5,327 bases of DNA from an uncultured Labedella sp. (GTDB lineage: Bacteria > Actinomycetota > Actinomycetes > Actinomycetales > Microbacteriaceae), in the NCBI GenBank assembly GCA_934636065.1, contig CAKTZW010000172.1:1-5327 (forward strand), written 5' to 3'. The translations under genes were made by a program, and so were the position numbers. Position 1 is the stretch's first letter; each line of letters begins with the position of its first letter. This document shows, piece after piece, positions 1 through 5,327 of this stretch. The notes beneath the pieces were generated by a model. That model was not told the origin of the DNA, searched no databases, and saw nothing but the letters and a program-made list of their open reading frames with translations.

Positions 1-1254
1 CAGAGCCAGGCCCGGCTCCTCGAGGAGGGGCTGTTCGACACCATGTTCCTCGCGGACGTCGTCGGCACCTACGACGTCTACCGCGGCAGTCGCGATCCCG
101 CCGTCGAGCGCGGCATCCAGATCCCGAACAACGACCCGTACCTGCTGGTCTCGGCGATGGCGGCCGTCACCCGTCACCTGGGCTTCGCGGTCACGGCGTC
201 GACCACGTATGAGCCGCCGTTCGGGAACGCGCGACGGCTCTCCACCCTCGACCACCTCACGAAGGGGCGCGTGGCGTGGAACGTCGTCACGGGGTACCTG
301 CCCGACGCCGCCCGCAACTTCGGGCTGCGCGAGCAGGTGACGCACGACGTGCGCTACGACGTGGCCGAGGAGTTCCTCGAGGTCTCCTACAAGCTGTGGG
401 AGGGGTCGTGGGACGACGACGCTGTCGTGCGCGATCGTGAGCGGCGCGTCTACTCCGACCCGGCGAAGGTCCACGAGATCCGTCATGACGGCCGCTTCTT
501 CTCGGTCGACGGGCCTCACCTGAGCGAGCCGAGCCGGCAGCGCACCCCCGTCATCTACCAGGCGGGCAGCTCCGACGCCGGCAAGGACCTCGCCGCTCGT
601 CACGCCGAGGGCGTGTTCGTCGCGTCCCGCACCCTCGACCGGGTCGCAGCCGACGTGCGCGACCTCCGCGACCGCGCGGAGTCGTTCGGCCGGGGTCGCG
701 ACGCGATCCGCGCGTTCACGTCCGTCAACATCGTGCTCGGCGAGACCGAGGCGGAGGCGCGGCGCAAGGCGGACGACGTCTTCGGCTACCGCGACCTCGA
801 CGGGTACCTCGTGCATTTCGGAGGCGGGACCGGGATCGACGTCGCGGCGCTCGCCGAGGACGAGGGCGTCTCGTTCACAGGCCGCGGCCACATCGAATCG
901 CGCGAGAAGGAGTTCGCCGAGGCGCAGGGAGGGAAGGCGAAGGCGATCATCGACTCGCTGTCCGATCCGTGGAGCGACCCCTTCCACGTCGTCGGCACGC
1001 CGGAGCAGGTCGCGGACCGGCTCGAGGAGATCGTCGAGCGCACCGGCGTCGACGGCTTCAACGTGGTCCAGTACCTCTCACCGGGCACGTTCACGGACAT
1101 CGTCGAGTTGCTCGTGCCCGAGCTGCAGCGGCGCGGCCGCTACCGCACCGAGTACGCCGAGTCGACGCTTCGCGAGCGGCTGTTCCCGGGCACCGGGCCG
1201 CTGCTCCCGTTCACCCACCCCGCCGCCGCGCACCGCGCCGCCTTCCGTGGCTGA
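1..1254 (+). CDS. LLM-class flavin-dependent monooxygenase (NtaA/DszA/DmoA-like), 5'-truncated by window edge
   Basis: The frame is open from base 1 (QSQARLLEEGLFDTMFLADV) to the TGA at 1252-1254, giving 417 residues. Relatives start about 30-50 residues earlier, so the true start is outside; the ATG at 43 lies inside the conserved first barrel segment. Family marks, numbered from base 1, are LFDTMFLAD (11-19), IPNNDPYLLVSAMAAVTRHLGF (about 41-62), TTYEPP, the ARRLSTLDHLTKGRVAWNVVTGY block (about 78-100), VIYQAGSS (about 184-191), GTPEQVADRLEE and the terminal VPELQRRGRYRTEYAESTLRERLF. From family knowledge, these are cytoplasmic TIM-barrel enzymes that use reduced FMN from a separate reductase plus O2 to oxidise small substrates such as sulfides, sulfones or aminopolycarboxylates. 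The STLDHLTKGR and VVTGYLPDAAR wording resembles the dimethylsulfide-monooxygenase-like branch, but substrate cannot be assigned. No flavin reductase is in the window. Family call is firm. Confidence 0.93.
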   Translation, partial: QSQARLLEEGLFDTMFLADVVGTYDVYRGSRDPAVERGIQIPNNDPYLLVSAMAAVTRHLGFAVTASTTYEPPFGNARRLSTLDHLTKGRVAWNVVTGYLPDAARNFGLREQVTHDVRYDVAEEFLEVSYKLWEGSWDDDAVVRDRERRVYSDPAKVHEIRHDGRFFSVDGPHLSEPSRQRTPVIYQAGSSDAGKDLAARHAEGVFVASRTLDRVAADVRDLRDRAESFGRGRDAIRAFTSVNIVLGETEAEARRKADDVFGYRDLDGYLVHFGGGTGIDVAALAEDEGVSFTGRGHIESREKEFAEAQGGKAKAIIDSLSDPWSDPFHVVGTPEQVADRLEEIVERTGVDGFNVVQYLSPGTFTDIVELLVPELQRRGRYRTEYAESTLRERLFPGTGPLLPFTHPAAAHRAAFRG

Positions 1255-1314
1255 CCGCCCCGGTGCCGCCGCTGCACCCCCACCCCCCCGCCGTCGCAGT
1301 CACCCCGTTACCCT

Positions 1315-1382
1315 CGAGCGCTACTCCTTTCGCCGAGCGCTACACCGATTCGTGTAGCGCTCGGCTGAGGATGTAGCGCTCG
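1315..1382. repeat. Four phased AGCGCT-centred half-sites (two direct, two inverted)
   Basis: The 10-mer CGAGCGCTAC occurs at 1315-1324 and 1334-1343. Its reverse complement GTAGCGCTCG occurs at 1354-1363 and 1373-1382. The start-to-start steps are 19, 20 and 19 bases, so the set is symmetric about 1348.5 and each unit contains the palindrome AGCGCT. The rightmost unit reaches the place where a -35 element for the downstream VOC gene would sit. The arrangement could be a multi-site operator for a repressor, a terminator or processing structure after the monooxygenase gene, or a palindromic extragenic repeat. The repeats are seen directly; the function is open. Confidence 0.85.
1332..1365 (+). 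terminator. Perfect 14-bp stem-loop after the monooxygenase gene (possible terminator)
   Basis: GCCGAGCGCTACAC (1332-1345) and GTGTAGCGCTCGGC (1352-1365) are exact reverse complements separated by a 6-base loop, CGATTC. The stem would be very stable and lies 77 bases after the monooxygenase stop. There is no T-run after it on either strand, so it is not a textbook intrinsic terminator. Actinobacteria are thought to use hairpins with weak or no U-tracts, so termination is possible. The stem is formed by the inner two of the four half-sites, so it could equally be an operator. Confidence 0.45.
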
Positions 1383-1403
1383 CGTGCGGGGAGGCCCGGG
1401 CGT

Positions 1404-1409
1404 TAGCGT
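1404..1409 (+). promoter_or_regulatory. -10 element (TAGCGT) of a probable leaderless promoter for the VOC gene
   Basis: TAGCGT fits the actinobacterial TANNNT -10 pattern and ends 6 bases before the ATG at 1416. That spacing would put the transcription start at or next to the start codon, giving a leaderless mRNA. It agrees with the absence of a well-placed Shine-Dalgarno; the nearest purine-rich stretch, GGGGAGG, is more than 20 bases upstream. No clear -35 hexamer is visible. The expected -35 position near 1381-1386 abuts the last AGCGCT half-site, so a protein bound there could control the promoter. Confidence 0.5.
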
Positions 1410-1415
1410 GGGTGC

Positions 1416-1817
1416 ATGCCAGCGCCGCTCGTGTACCTCACCTTTCCCGGTAACGCCCGCGAAGCGCTCGGCTTCTACGCCGAGATCTTCGGCGGGACGC
1501 TGACCCTCCACACCCTCGCCGAGTTCGGCCGGACGGACGGTGATCCGGACGCGATCGCGCACGGGACCCTCGACGGGCTCGTCGCGCTCGCCGGCTCCGA
1601 CGCCACGGGAGACGAGGAGCCCGTTGCGTTGCGGGGCGTGAGACTCTCCCTGCTCGGAACGGCCGCGCCCGCGATCCTGCACGAGTGGTTCGACGCGCTG
1701 GCCGACGGCGCATCCTCTGTCGATCCCCTGCAGCCGCGGCCGTGGGGCGCGACGGACGGCCAGGTCGTCGACCGGTACGGGCTCCGCTGGCTCATCGGCT
1801 ACGAGCCGGAGAGCTGA
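1416..1817 (+). CDS. VOC family protein, PhnB-like (glyoxalase/bleomycin-resistance fold)
   Basis: This 133-residue protein is one complete PhnB-like unit. The N-terminal strand MPAPLVYLTFPGNAREALGF runs into FYAEIFGG (residues 20-27), the classic FPGNxxEALxFYxEIFGG opening of the family. Next come a possible metal-ligand histidine at H49 (AHGTLDGLVALAGSD) and the closing PWGATDGQVVDRYGLRWLIGY (about 109-129). Many PhnB-like proteins are annotated as glyoxalase, bleomycin-resistance or demethylubiquinone-methyltransferase-like; few have a proven reaction, so none is claimed here. The protein has no signal peptide or membrane segment and should be cytosolic. The ATG is favoured because it precedes the conserved first strand directly and sits 6 bases after a TAGCGT element. 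The gene converges with the amidase gene; its tail is partly repeated about 104 bases downstream. Confidence 0.9.
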   Translation: MPAPLVYLTFPGNAREALGFYAEIFGGTLTLHTLAEFGRTDGDPDAIAHGTLDGLVALAGSDATGDEEPVALRGVRLSLLGTAAPAILHEWFDALADGASSVDPLQPRPWGATDGQVVDRYGLRWLIGYEPES

Positions 1818-1822
1818 CGCGC
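1797..1822 (+). repeat. Upstream copy of a direct repeat covering the VOC stop codon
   Basis: GGCTACGAG (1797-1805) and GAGCTGACGCGC (1811-1822) flank five bases here. The same two blocks recur at 1901-1909 and 1921-1932, flanking eleven bases. The first copy encodes the last residues GYEPES and the TGA stop of the VOC gene. The second copy, read in the equivalent frame, spells GYEAEAGS and a stop. The pair brackets the 50-bp dyad, suggesting duplication of the gene tail or insertion of the dyad with a copied flank. Confidence 0.65.
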
Positions 1823-1851
1823 GGCTCGCTCCCTTCCCCCCGTCCCGTCGT

Positions 1852-1901
1852 CACTTTGAGCGCATTGAGTCGGCTATAGCGGATGGAATGCGCTCAAAGT
1901 G
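1852..1901. repeat. 50-bp composite dyad between convergent genes (possible bidirectional terminator or mobile palindrome)
   Basis: CACTTTGAGCGCATT (1852-1866) and AATGCGCTCAAAGTG (1887-1901) are perfect 15-bp inverted arms. The 20 bases between them contain the self-complementary octamer GCTATAGC (1873-1880), centred on exactly the same point (1876.5) as the arms. Each half therefore reads GCTATAGC, six variable bases, then AATGCGCTCAAAGTG. It lies 34 bases after the VOC stop and 84 bases beyond the amidase stop, where transcription from both sides would end, so a two-way terminator is reasonable. No T-run follows on either strand. The arms are more A/T-rich than their surroundings, which hints at a separate origin, such as a palindromic extragenic element or a protein-binding site. 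Confidence 0.8.
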
Positions 1902-1906
1902 GCTAC

Positions 1907-1966
1907 GAGGCCGAGGCCGGGAGCTGACGCGCCGAGGCCGAGGCCGGGGCCGGGAGCTGACGCGCG
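1907..1966 (+). repeat. GC-rich tandem repeat, two units of 27 and 33 bp
   Basis: GAGGCCGAGGCCGG followed by GAGCTGACGCGC occupies 1907-1932. The same two blocks return at 1934-1947 and 1954-1965, with an extra GGCCGG between them, so the second unit is 6 bp longer. A degraded further copy (GGAGGCCGCGGGCGCGGCCGC) continues to the amidase stop codon. All units share the core GAGCTGACGCGC with the end of the VOC gene at 1811-1822. The steps of 33 and 6 bp keep the reading frame, so each unit carries a TGA in the same phase. Slippage in GC-rich non-coding DNA after duplication of the gene tail is the simplest explanation. Confidence 0.75.
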
Positions 1967-1985
1967 GAGGCCGCGGGCGCGGCCG

Positions 1986-3665
1986 CTACAGCGGCGGGGT
2001 GAGCGGCGGCGGCGTGCGGCGCCCGCCCGTCGCCTCGAAGGCTTGGGCGAGACCGAGCAGCGCGACGTCGTCGCCCGCGCGTCCCGCGAACGTGAGCCCG
2101 ACGGGCATCCCGATGTCGGCCATGGTGCCCATCGGAACGGTCACAGTCGGGACGCCGACGTGCCGGATCGCGAGGTTGCCGTTCGCGACCCAGACGCCGT
2201 TGCGCCACCCGAGGTCCGCCGAGGCGGGGTTCACGTCCATGTCGGCGGGCCCGACGTCGGCCAGCGCGGGGAAGACGACGGCGTCGAGGCCGAGGCCGTC
2301 CATCCACTGGTCGAGGTCGAGGCGGCGCGTCTCCTCCAACCCCCGCACCCCCTCGGCAAGGTGCGGGATGTCCGTGAGCTCACGGACCGGATGCTCCCGC
2401 ACCTGCCGGGGATACTCGGCGATGTCGTCGTCGAAGCCGTCGTAGCGATCGGGGAGCGCACCCGGCGGATGCGGGAAGATCCGGGCGCCGTCCACGTCCG
2501 CGAGCGTGGAGAGGGCGGGGTCGCCGTTCGCGCGCAGGAAGTCGTCCCACGACCACGCCGAAAGGTCGACGATCTCGCGGCGGAGGAACGCGGGCGGGAC
2601 GAGGCCGCGCGTCGCGATCGTCGGTGCGCCGGGGCGATCGCCCTCGTAGTTCGACACGAGCGGGAAGTCGACCTCGACGACGGTGACTCCCGCCGCCTCG
2701 AGGTCGACCCGCGCCGCCTCCCACAGCTCCATCACGGAGGCGCGCGTCTCGATCCGCCGCCCGGTGGACCCGCCGATGCCGGGGGACTCCCCGGTGCCGG
2801 CGTCCGGATCGGCGTTGATGTACATCCGCGGGACGCCGAGGGTGACTCCGGCGAGTGACGCCGAGATCGCGGCGTAGGAGTCCGGCCGGACGTCGCCGAC
2901 GGCGGGGATCGGCACCCAGGGCTGTGTGCGCCAGAAGTCGCCCCGCGCGTCCGGGTCGGGAGCGACGATGACGTCGAGCACCGCGAGGAGGTCCGCCATC
3001 GTGCGGGTGTGCGGGACGACGACGTCCATGGTGGGGACGAGCGGCCAGTTGCCGCGCACCGAGATGACGCCGCGCGACGGGGTGTACGCGCAGAGCGCGT
3101 TGCAGGAGGCCGGGGCCCGCCCGCTCGACCACGTCTCCTCGCCGAGCCCGAACGCGGCGAAGCTCGCGGCGGTCGCGGTGCCGGATCCGTTCGACGACCC
3201 CGAGCCGAAGGCGGAGGTCAGGAAGGCGCGGTTGTACGGGCTCTCGGCGCGACCGTAGAGCCCGCGCTGCATGCCGCCGTTGGCCATCGGGGGCATGTTC
3301 GTGAGGCCGAGACAGATCGCGCCGGCCGCGCGCAGCCGTTCGATCGTGAAGGCGTCGCGCTGCGCGACGAGGTCCGCGAAGGCGGGGCTGCCGGCGGCCG
3401 CGGTCAGCCCGCGCACGAGAAAGCTGTCCTTCGCCGTGTACGGGATCCCGTCCAGGGGGCCGAGCGGGGCGCCGGCCCCGCGTCGCGCGTCGGAGGCCGC
3501 GGCGTCGGCGAGAGCGTCGGGGTTGCGGACGACGATGGCGTTGAGCTCGGCGTCGTACGCCTCGATCCGCGCGAGGTACGCCTCGATCAGCTGGACCGCC
3601 GTGGCGAGTCCGTCGTCGAGCGCCGCACGGAGGTCCGCGATCGACGCCTCGTACACCTCGATCAT
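1986..3665 (-). CDS. Amidase, amidase-signature (AS) family
   Basis: This 559-residue serine hydrolase is at the long end of the AS family. The N-terminal helix MIEVYEASIADLRAALDDGL leads to LIEAYLARIEAYDAELNAIV (about 26-45), then PLGPLDGIPYTAKDSF with the catalytic Lys79. GSGSSNGSG gives the probable cis-Ser157, and ETWSSGRAPAS gives the probable nucleophile Ser181. The 24-residue serine spacing equals that of known AS enzymes. The nucleophile loop reads WSSGR where most members have GGSIR, an odd but recurring variant. The C-terminal GNLAIRHVGVPTVTVPMG block is typical. Such enzymes hydrolyse carboxamides to acid plus ammonia or amine in the cytosol; the substrate here is unknown. The start is chosen because it opens the conserved N-terminal helix and overlaps the deiminase stop in ATGA; no good Shine-Dalgarno is visible, so translation is probably coupled. 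The gene is last in the operon. Confidence 0.92.
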   Translation of the reverse strand: MIEVYEASIADLRAALDDGLATAVQLIEAYLARIEAYDAELNAIVVRNPDALADAAASDARRGAGAPLGPLDGIPYTAKDSFLVRGLTAAAGSPAFADLVAQRDAFTIERLRAAGAICLGLTNMPPMANGGMQRGLYGRAESPYNRAFLTSAFGSGSSNGSGTATAASFAAFGLGEETWSSGRAPASCNALCAYTPSRGVISVRGNWPLVPTMDVVVPHTRTMADLLAVLDVIVAPDPDARGDFWRTQPWVPIPAVGDVRPDSYAAISASLAGVTLGVPRMYINADPDAGTGESPGIGGSTGRRIETRASVMELWEAARVDLEAAGVTVVEVDFPLVSNYEGDRPGAPTIATRGLVPPAFLRREIVDLSAWSWDDFLRANGDPALSTLADVDGARIFPHPPGALPDRYDGFDDDIAEYPRQVREHPVRELTDIPHLAEGVRGLEETRRLDLDQWMDGLGLDAVVFPALADVGPADMDVNPASADLGWRNGVWVANGNLAIRHVGVPTVTVPMGTMADIGMPVGLTFAGRAGDDVALLGLAQAFEATGGRRTPPPLTPPL

Positions 3666-4696
3666 CGAGCGACCGCCGGCTGCTGCTGCGTGATGCAGTG
3701 GATCCCACCGCCGCGGGCGAAGATCTCGCGGGCATCGACGGTCGTGACCGCGCGCCCGGGGTACACGCTTTCGAGGACCTCGCGCGCGCATGCGTCCGCG
3801 ACGGGCTCGTCGAAGCCGCACGCGATCACGCCGCCGTTGACCACCAGGTGGTTGACGTAGCTCCAGTCGACGACGCCCTCGTCGTCGCGGAGCGTCGCCG
3901 GCGCCGGCAGGTCGACGATCTCGAACGGGTTTCCTCTCGCGTCCGTCTCGGTGGCGAGAAGCGCTCGCAGATCGCGGGACACCGCGTGATCGGGGTGGTC
4001 CGGATCCCGCTGATCGTGGAGGAGAAGGACCCCCGGTGACGGGATGGTCGCGACGATGTCGACGTGGCCGTTCGTGCCGAAGTCGTCGTAGTCGCGGGTG
4101 AGGCCGCGCGGCAGCCAGATCACGCGGGACGCTCCGATCGTGCGGGCGAACTCCGCCTCGACGCGCTCCTTGTCGGCGTCGGGGTTCCGGCGAGGGTCGA
4201 GCTGCACCGTCTCGGTCGCGAGTACCGTGCCCCGACCGTCGACGTGGATGCCTCCGCCCTCGTTCACGAGCGCGGAGTCGACGATCTCGGCGCCGACGGC
4301 CCGTGCGACGATGCAGGCGTGCTCGGCGGCCAGGCGCCAGTCGGACCACTCGGGCGCGCCCCAGCCGTTGAAGGTCCAGTCCACGGCGCCGAGGACGCCC
4401 GGGCGGTCGTCGTCGACGACGAAGGTCGGACCGGAGTCGCGCATCCAGAACTCGTCGACGGGGGCCTCGAGGACCTCGATGTGCCCCCCGAGCATGCGGC
4501 CGGCGCGAGCGCGTTCGGCCGGATCCACGAGGATCGAGACGGGTTCGAACTCCGCGACCGCGTGAGCGACCTCGACCCAGGCGGCGTAGCACGCCTCGCG
4601 CTCGACGGCTGTCGAGCCGAGCGTCAGGCCTTCGCTCGGGAACGTCATCCAGGTGCGCTCGTGCGGATCGGTCTCCGCGGGCATCCGCCAGGTCAT
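3662..4696 (-). CDS. aguA: Agmatine deiminase family protein (PAD_porph / AguA-like)
   Basis: This 344-residue protein has the full family length. The opening MTWRMPAETDPHERTWMTFP matches the MPAExxPHxxTWMxWP start of AguA-type enzymes. Further marks are EFWMRDSGPTFVV (82-94, Asp87), NEGGGIHVDGRGTVLATE (145-162), the FGTNGHVD segment with His211 and Asp213, and GGGIHCITQQQP (329-340) with the nucleophile Cys334. From family knowledge, AguA converts agmatine to N-carbamoylputrescine and ammonia through a covalent amidino-cysteine intermediate, in the cytosol. Two positions differ from the plant-type consensus I recall: GHVDI instead of GH(I/V)DN, and GGGIHC instead of GGNIHC. Another guanidino substrate is therefore possible. 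The ATG has a strong Shine-Dalgarno (AGGAGA) and overlaps the amidohydrolase stop by four bases (ATGA). Its own stop overlaps the amidase start in the same way. The family call is firm; the gene symbol is provisional. Confidence 0.88.
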   Translation of the reverse strand: MTWRMPAETDPHERTWMTFPSEGLTLGSTAVEREACYAAWVEVAHAVAEFEPVSILVDPAERARAGRMLGGHIEVLEAPVDEFWMRDSGPTFVVDDDRPGVLGAVDWTFNGWGAPEWSDWRLAAEHACIVARAVGAEIVDSALVNEGGGIHVDGRGTVLATETVQLDPRRNPDADKERVEAEFARTIGASRVIWLPRGLTRDYDDFGTNGHVDIVATIPSPGVLLLHDQRDPDHPDHAVSRDLRALLATETDARGNPFEIVDLPAPATLRDDEGVVDWSYVNHLVVNGGVIACGFDEPVADACAREVLESVYPGRAVTTVDAREIFARGGGIHCITQQQPAVAR

Positions 4697-5327
4697 CGGG
4701 TCTCCTCCCTGTTCGCGGCCGGGTCCGCGAACCGCGTCACCCCGGCGACGACGGTCCGCACGACGCGCGCGTCGAGGAGCACGGCGGGACCGTCGACGAG
4801 CGGGTTCGCGTCGAGGACGATGAAGTCCGCCGCGTAGCCCGGCGCGAGTCGTCCGCGCCACGGCCCGTCGCCCATCGAGGCGGCCGCGTCTCGCGTGGCG
4901 TGCGCGATCGCGCGATCGACGGGAAGGGCGAACCGCGGGTGCACGGCGGGCACCGCGGTGTCGAGGGCGGACGCGCGGGTCGTCGCGACGTAGAGGTTCG
5001 GCAGCGCCGCGTGCGGGGCTGTCGGCGCGTCGGTCGAGAACGCGAGGAGTGCCCCGGCGTCCTCGTACTCCGGCCACGCGAACGCTCGGTCCGCCCGGTC
5101 GTCGCCGAGCTGCGCGGCCCAGTTCGCGAAGATCGCCGGGTCGGCGTGCACGGGCTGCATCGAGGCCGTCACGCCGAGCCGCGCCATCCGCTCGGCCGTG
5201 CCCACCGCCGCGTACTCGAGGTGCTCGATGCGATGCCGCCGCGGCCGCTCCCCGTTCACGGCGATGGCGTGCTCGACGGCGTCGAGCGCGAGGGTGCTGG
5301 CCGCGTCCCCGATCGCGTGCAGCGCGA
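4693..5327 (-). CDS. Amidohydrolase, YtcJ-like (amidohydrolase family 3), C-terminal part; 5' end outside window
   Basis: Coding enters at the right edge; the first whole codon is at 5325 and the stop is TGA at 4695-4693, giving 210 residues. Relatives are about 500-560 residues long, so more than half, including the N-terminal HxH-type metal site, is missing. Visible marks, numbered from 5325, are ALHAIGDAA with metal-ligand His3, RHRIEHLE (30-37) with metal-ligand His35, SMQPVHA (about 55-61), the FSTDAP segment with catalytic or metal Asp99, and the closing strands RGRLAPGYAADFIVLDANPL of the small beta domain. The GTG at 5259 is internal because the HAIGD motif lies upstream of it. The YtcJ-like group belongs to the metal-dependent hydrolases with a TIM barrel; members act on N-acyl, N-formyl or carbamate-like bonds, but many are uncharacterised. 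It is the first of the three minus-strand genes seen here, overlapping the deiminase start by four bases. Confidence 0.9.
   Translation of the reverse strand, partial: ALHAIGDAASTLALDAVEHAIAVNGERPRRHRIEHLEYAAVGTAERMARLGVTASMQPVHADPAIFANWAAQLGDDRADRAFAWPEYEDAGALLAFSTDAPTAPHAALPNLYVATTRASALDTAVPAVHPRFALPVDRAIAHATRDAAASMGDGPWRGRLAPGYAADFIVLDANPLVDGPAVLLDARVVRTVVAGVTRFADPAANREETR
4701..4708 (-). promoter_or_regulatory. Strong Shine-Dalgarno for the deiminase gene
   Basis: Read on the minus strand, GGAGGAGA ends four bases before the ATG at 4696-4694. It lies inside the last codons of the amidohydrolase gene and supports the chosen start. The deiminase can therefore be initiated independently as well as by coupling across the ATGA overlap. 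The amidase start has no such site. Confidence 0.8.

Noticed and set aside
1276..1291. C-rich tract after the monooxygenase gene (possible i-motif or quadruplex-forming strand)
   Set aside because: It is a single run with one adenine break, not four spaced runs, so a defined quadruplex is not supported; such tracts are common in high-GC gaps.
1315..1382. CRISPR-like interpretation of the four 10-bp units
   Set aside because: Two units are inverted, the units are only 10 bp with 9-10 bp spacers, and no cas gene is present.
1308..1682. Minus-strand open frame of 124 residues covering the repeats and the start of the VOC gene
   Set aside because: It overlaps the well-supported VOC coding region and has no recognisable motif; it is a shadow.
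1888..2445. Plus-strand frame beginning MRSKWLRGRGRELTRRG, which looks like an Arg-Gly repeat protein
   Set aside because: The repeat residues come from the non-coding GC tandem repeat, and the rest is antisense to the amidase.
1899..2858. Plus-strand open frame of 319 residues
   Set aside because: It is antisense to the amidase, has composition typical of a frame shadow (Arg, Val, Asp, Gly) and matches no family I recognise. Its first part is only the tandem repeat.
3009..3860. Plus-strand open frame of 283 residues
   Set aside because: It is antisense across the amidase-deiminase junction, with shadow-type composition and no conserved motif, start context or ribosome site.
3666..4592. Upstream extension of the amidase reading frame to 4592, giving an 868-residue protein
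   Set aside because: The extension runs over the deiminase gene in another frame of the same strand, is rich in Arg/Gly/Pro with no recognisable domain, and the amidase family start fits the ATG at 3665. It is a high-GC artefact.
4064..4837. Plus-strand open frame of 257 residues
   Set aside because: It is antisense to the deiminase and amidohydrolase genes, both of which carry clear family motifs; the opposite frame shows none.

Overview
The window is about 70% G+C by eye. It is densely coded, with strong G/C bias at third codon positions and four-base ATGA gene overlaps. This suggests a high-GC actinomycete, and protein style plus a leaderless-type promoter are compatible with Microbacteriaceae. 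That placement is inference, because no rRNA or other taxonomic marker is present.

Layout. Positions 1-1254 (+) hold the 3' part of a flavin-dependent monooxygenase of the bacterial-luciferase-like (LLM) class, NtaA/DszA/DmoA branch; its start lies before the window. Positions 1255-1415 are a gap with four copies of an AGCGCT-centred half-site, two of which form a perfect 14-bp stem, followed by a leaderless-type -10 element. Positions 1416-1817 (+) encode a small PhnB-like VOC (glyoxalase-fold) protein. Positions 1818-1985 are the gap between convergent genes. It holds a 50-bp dyad with 15-bp perfect arms and a second palindrome at its exact centre. This is followed by short GC-rich repeats that copy the end of the VOC gene, including its stop codon.

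From 5327 back to 1986 (minus strand) there is a tight three-gene operon: the C-terminal part of a YtcJ-like metal-dependent amidohydrolase (5' end outside the window), an agmatine-deiminase-family enzyme, and an amidase-signature (AS) serine hydrolase. Both junctions are ATGA overlaps, so the genes are very likely co-transcribed and translationally coupled.

The minus-strand operon contains three C-N bond hydrolases and looks like a nitrogen-scavenging or catabolic module. It could be for agmatine or a related guanidino/amide compound, since the deiminase would release ammonia and leave a carbamoyl (ureido) product that an amidase could in principle attack. No nitrilase-type AguB is present in the window. 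The plus-strand monooxygenase and VOC protein are also catabolic or detoxification types, but their gap contains its own promoter and repeats, so they need not be one operon. I see no RNA genes, CRISPR array, transposase, phage gene or origin. The most unusual material is in the two intergenic gaps.
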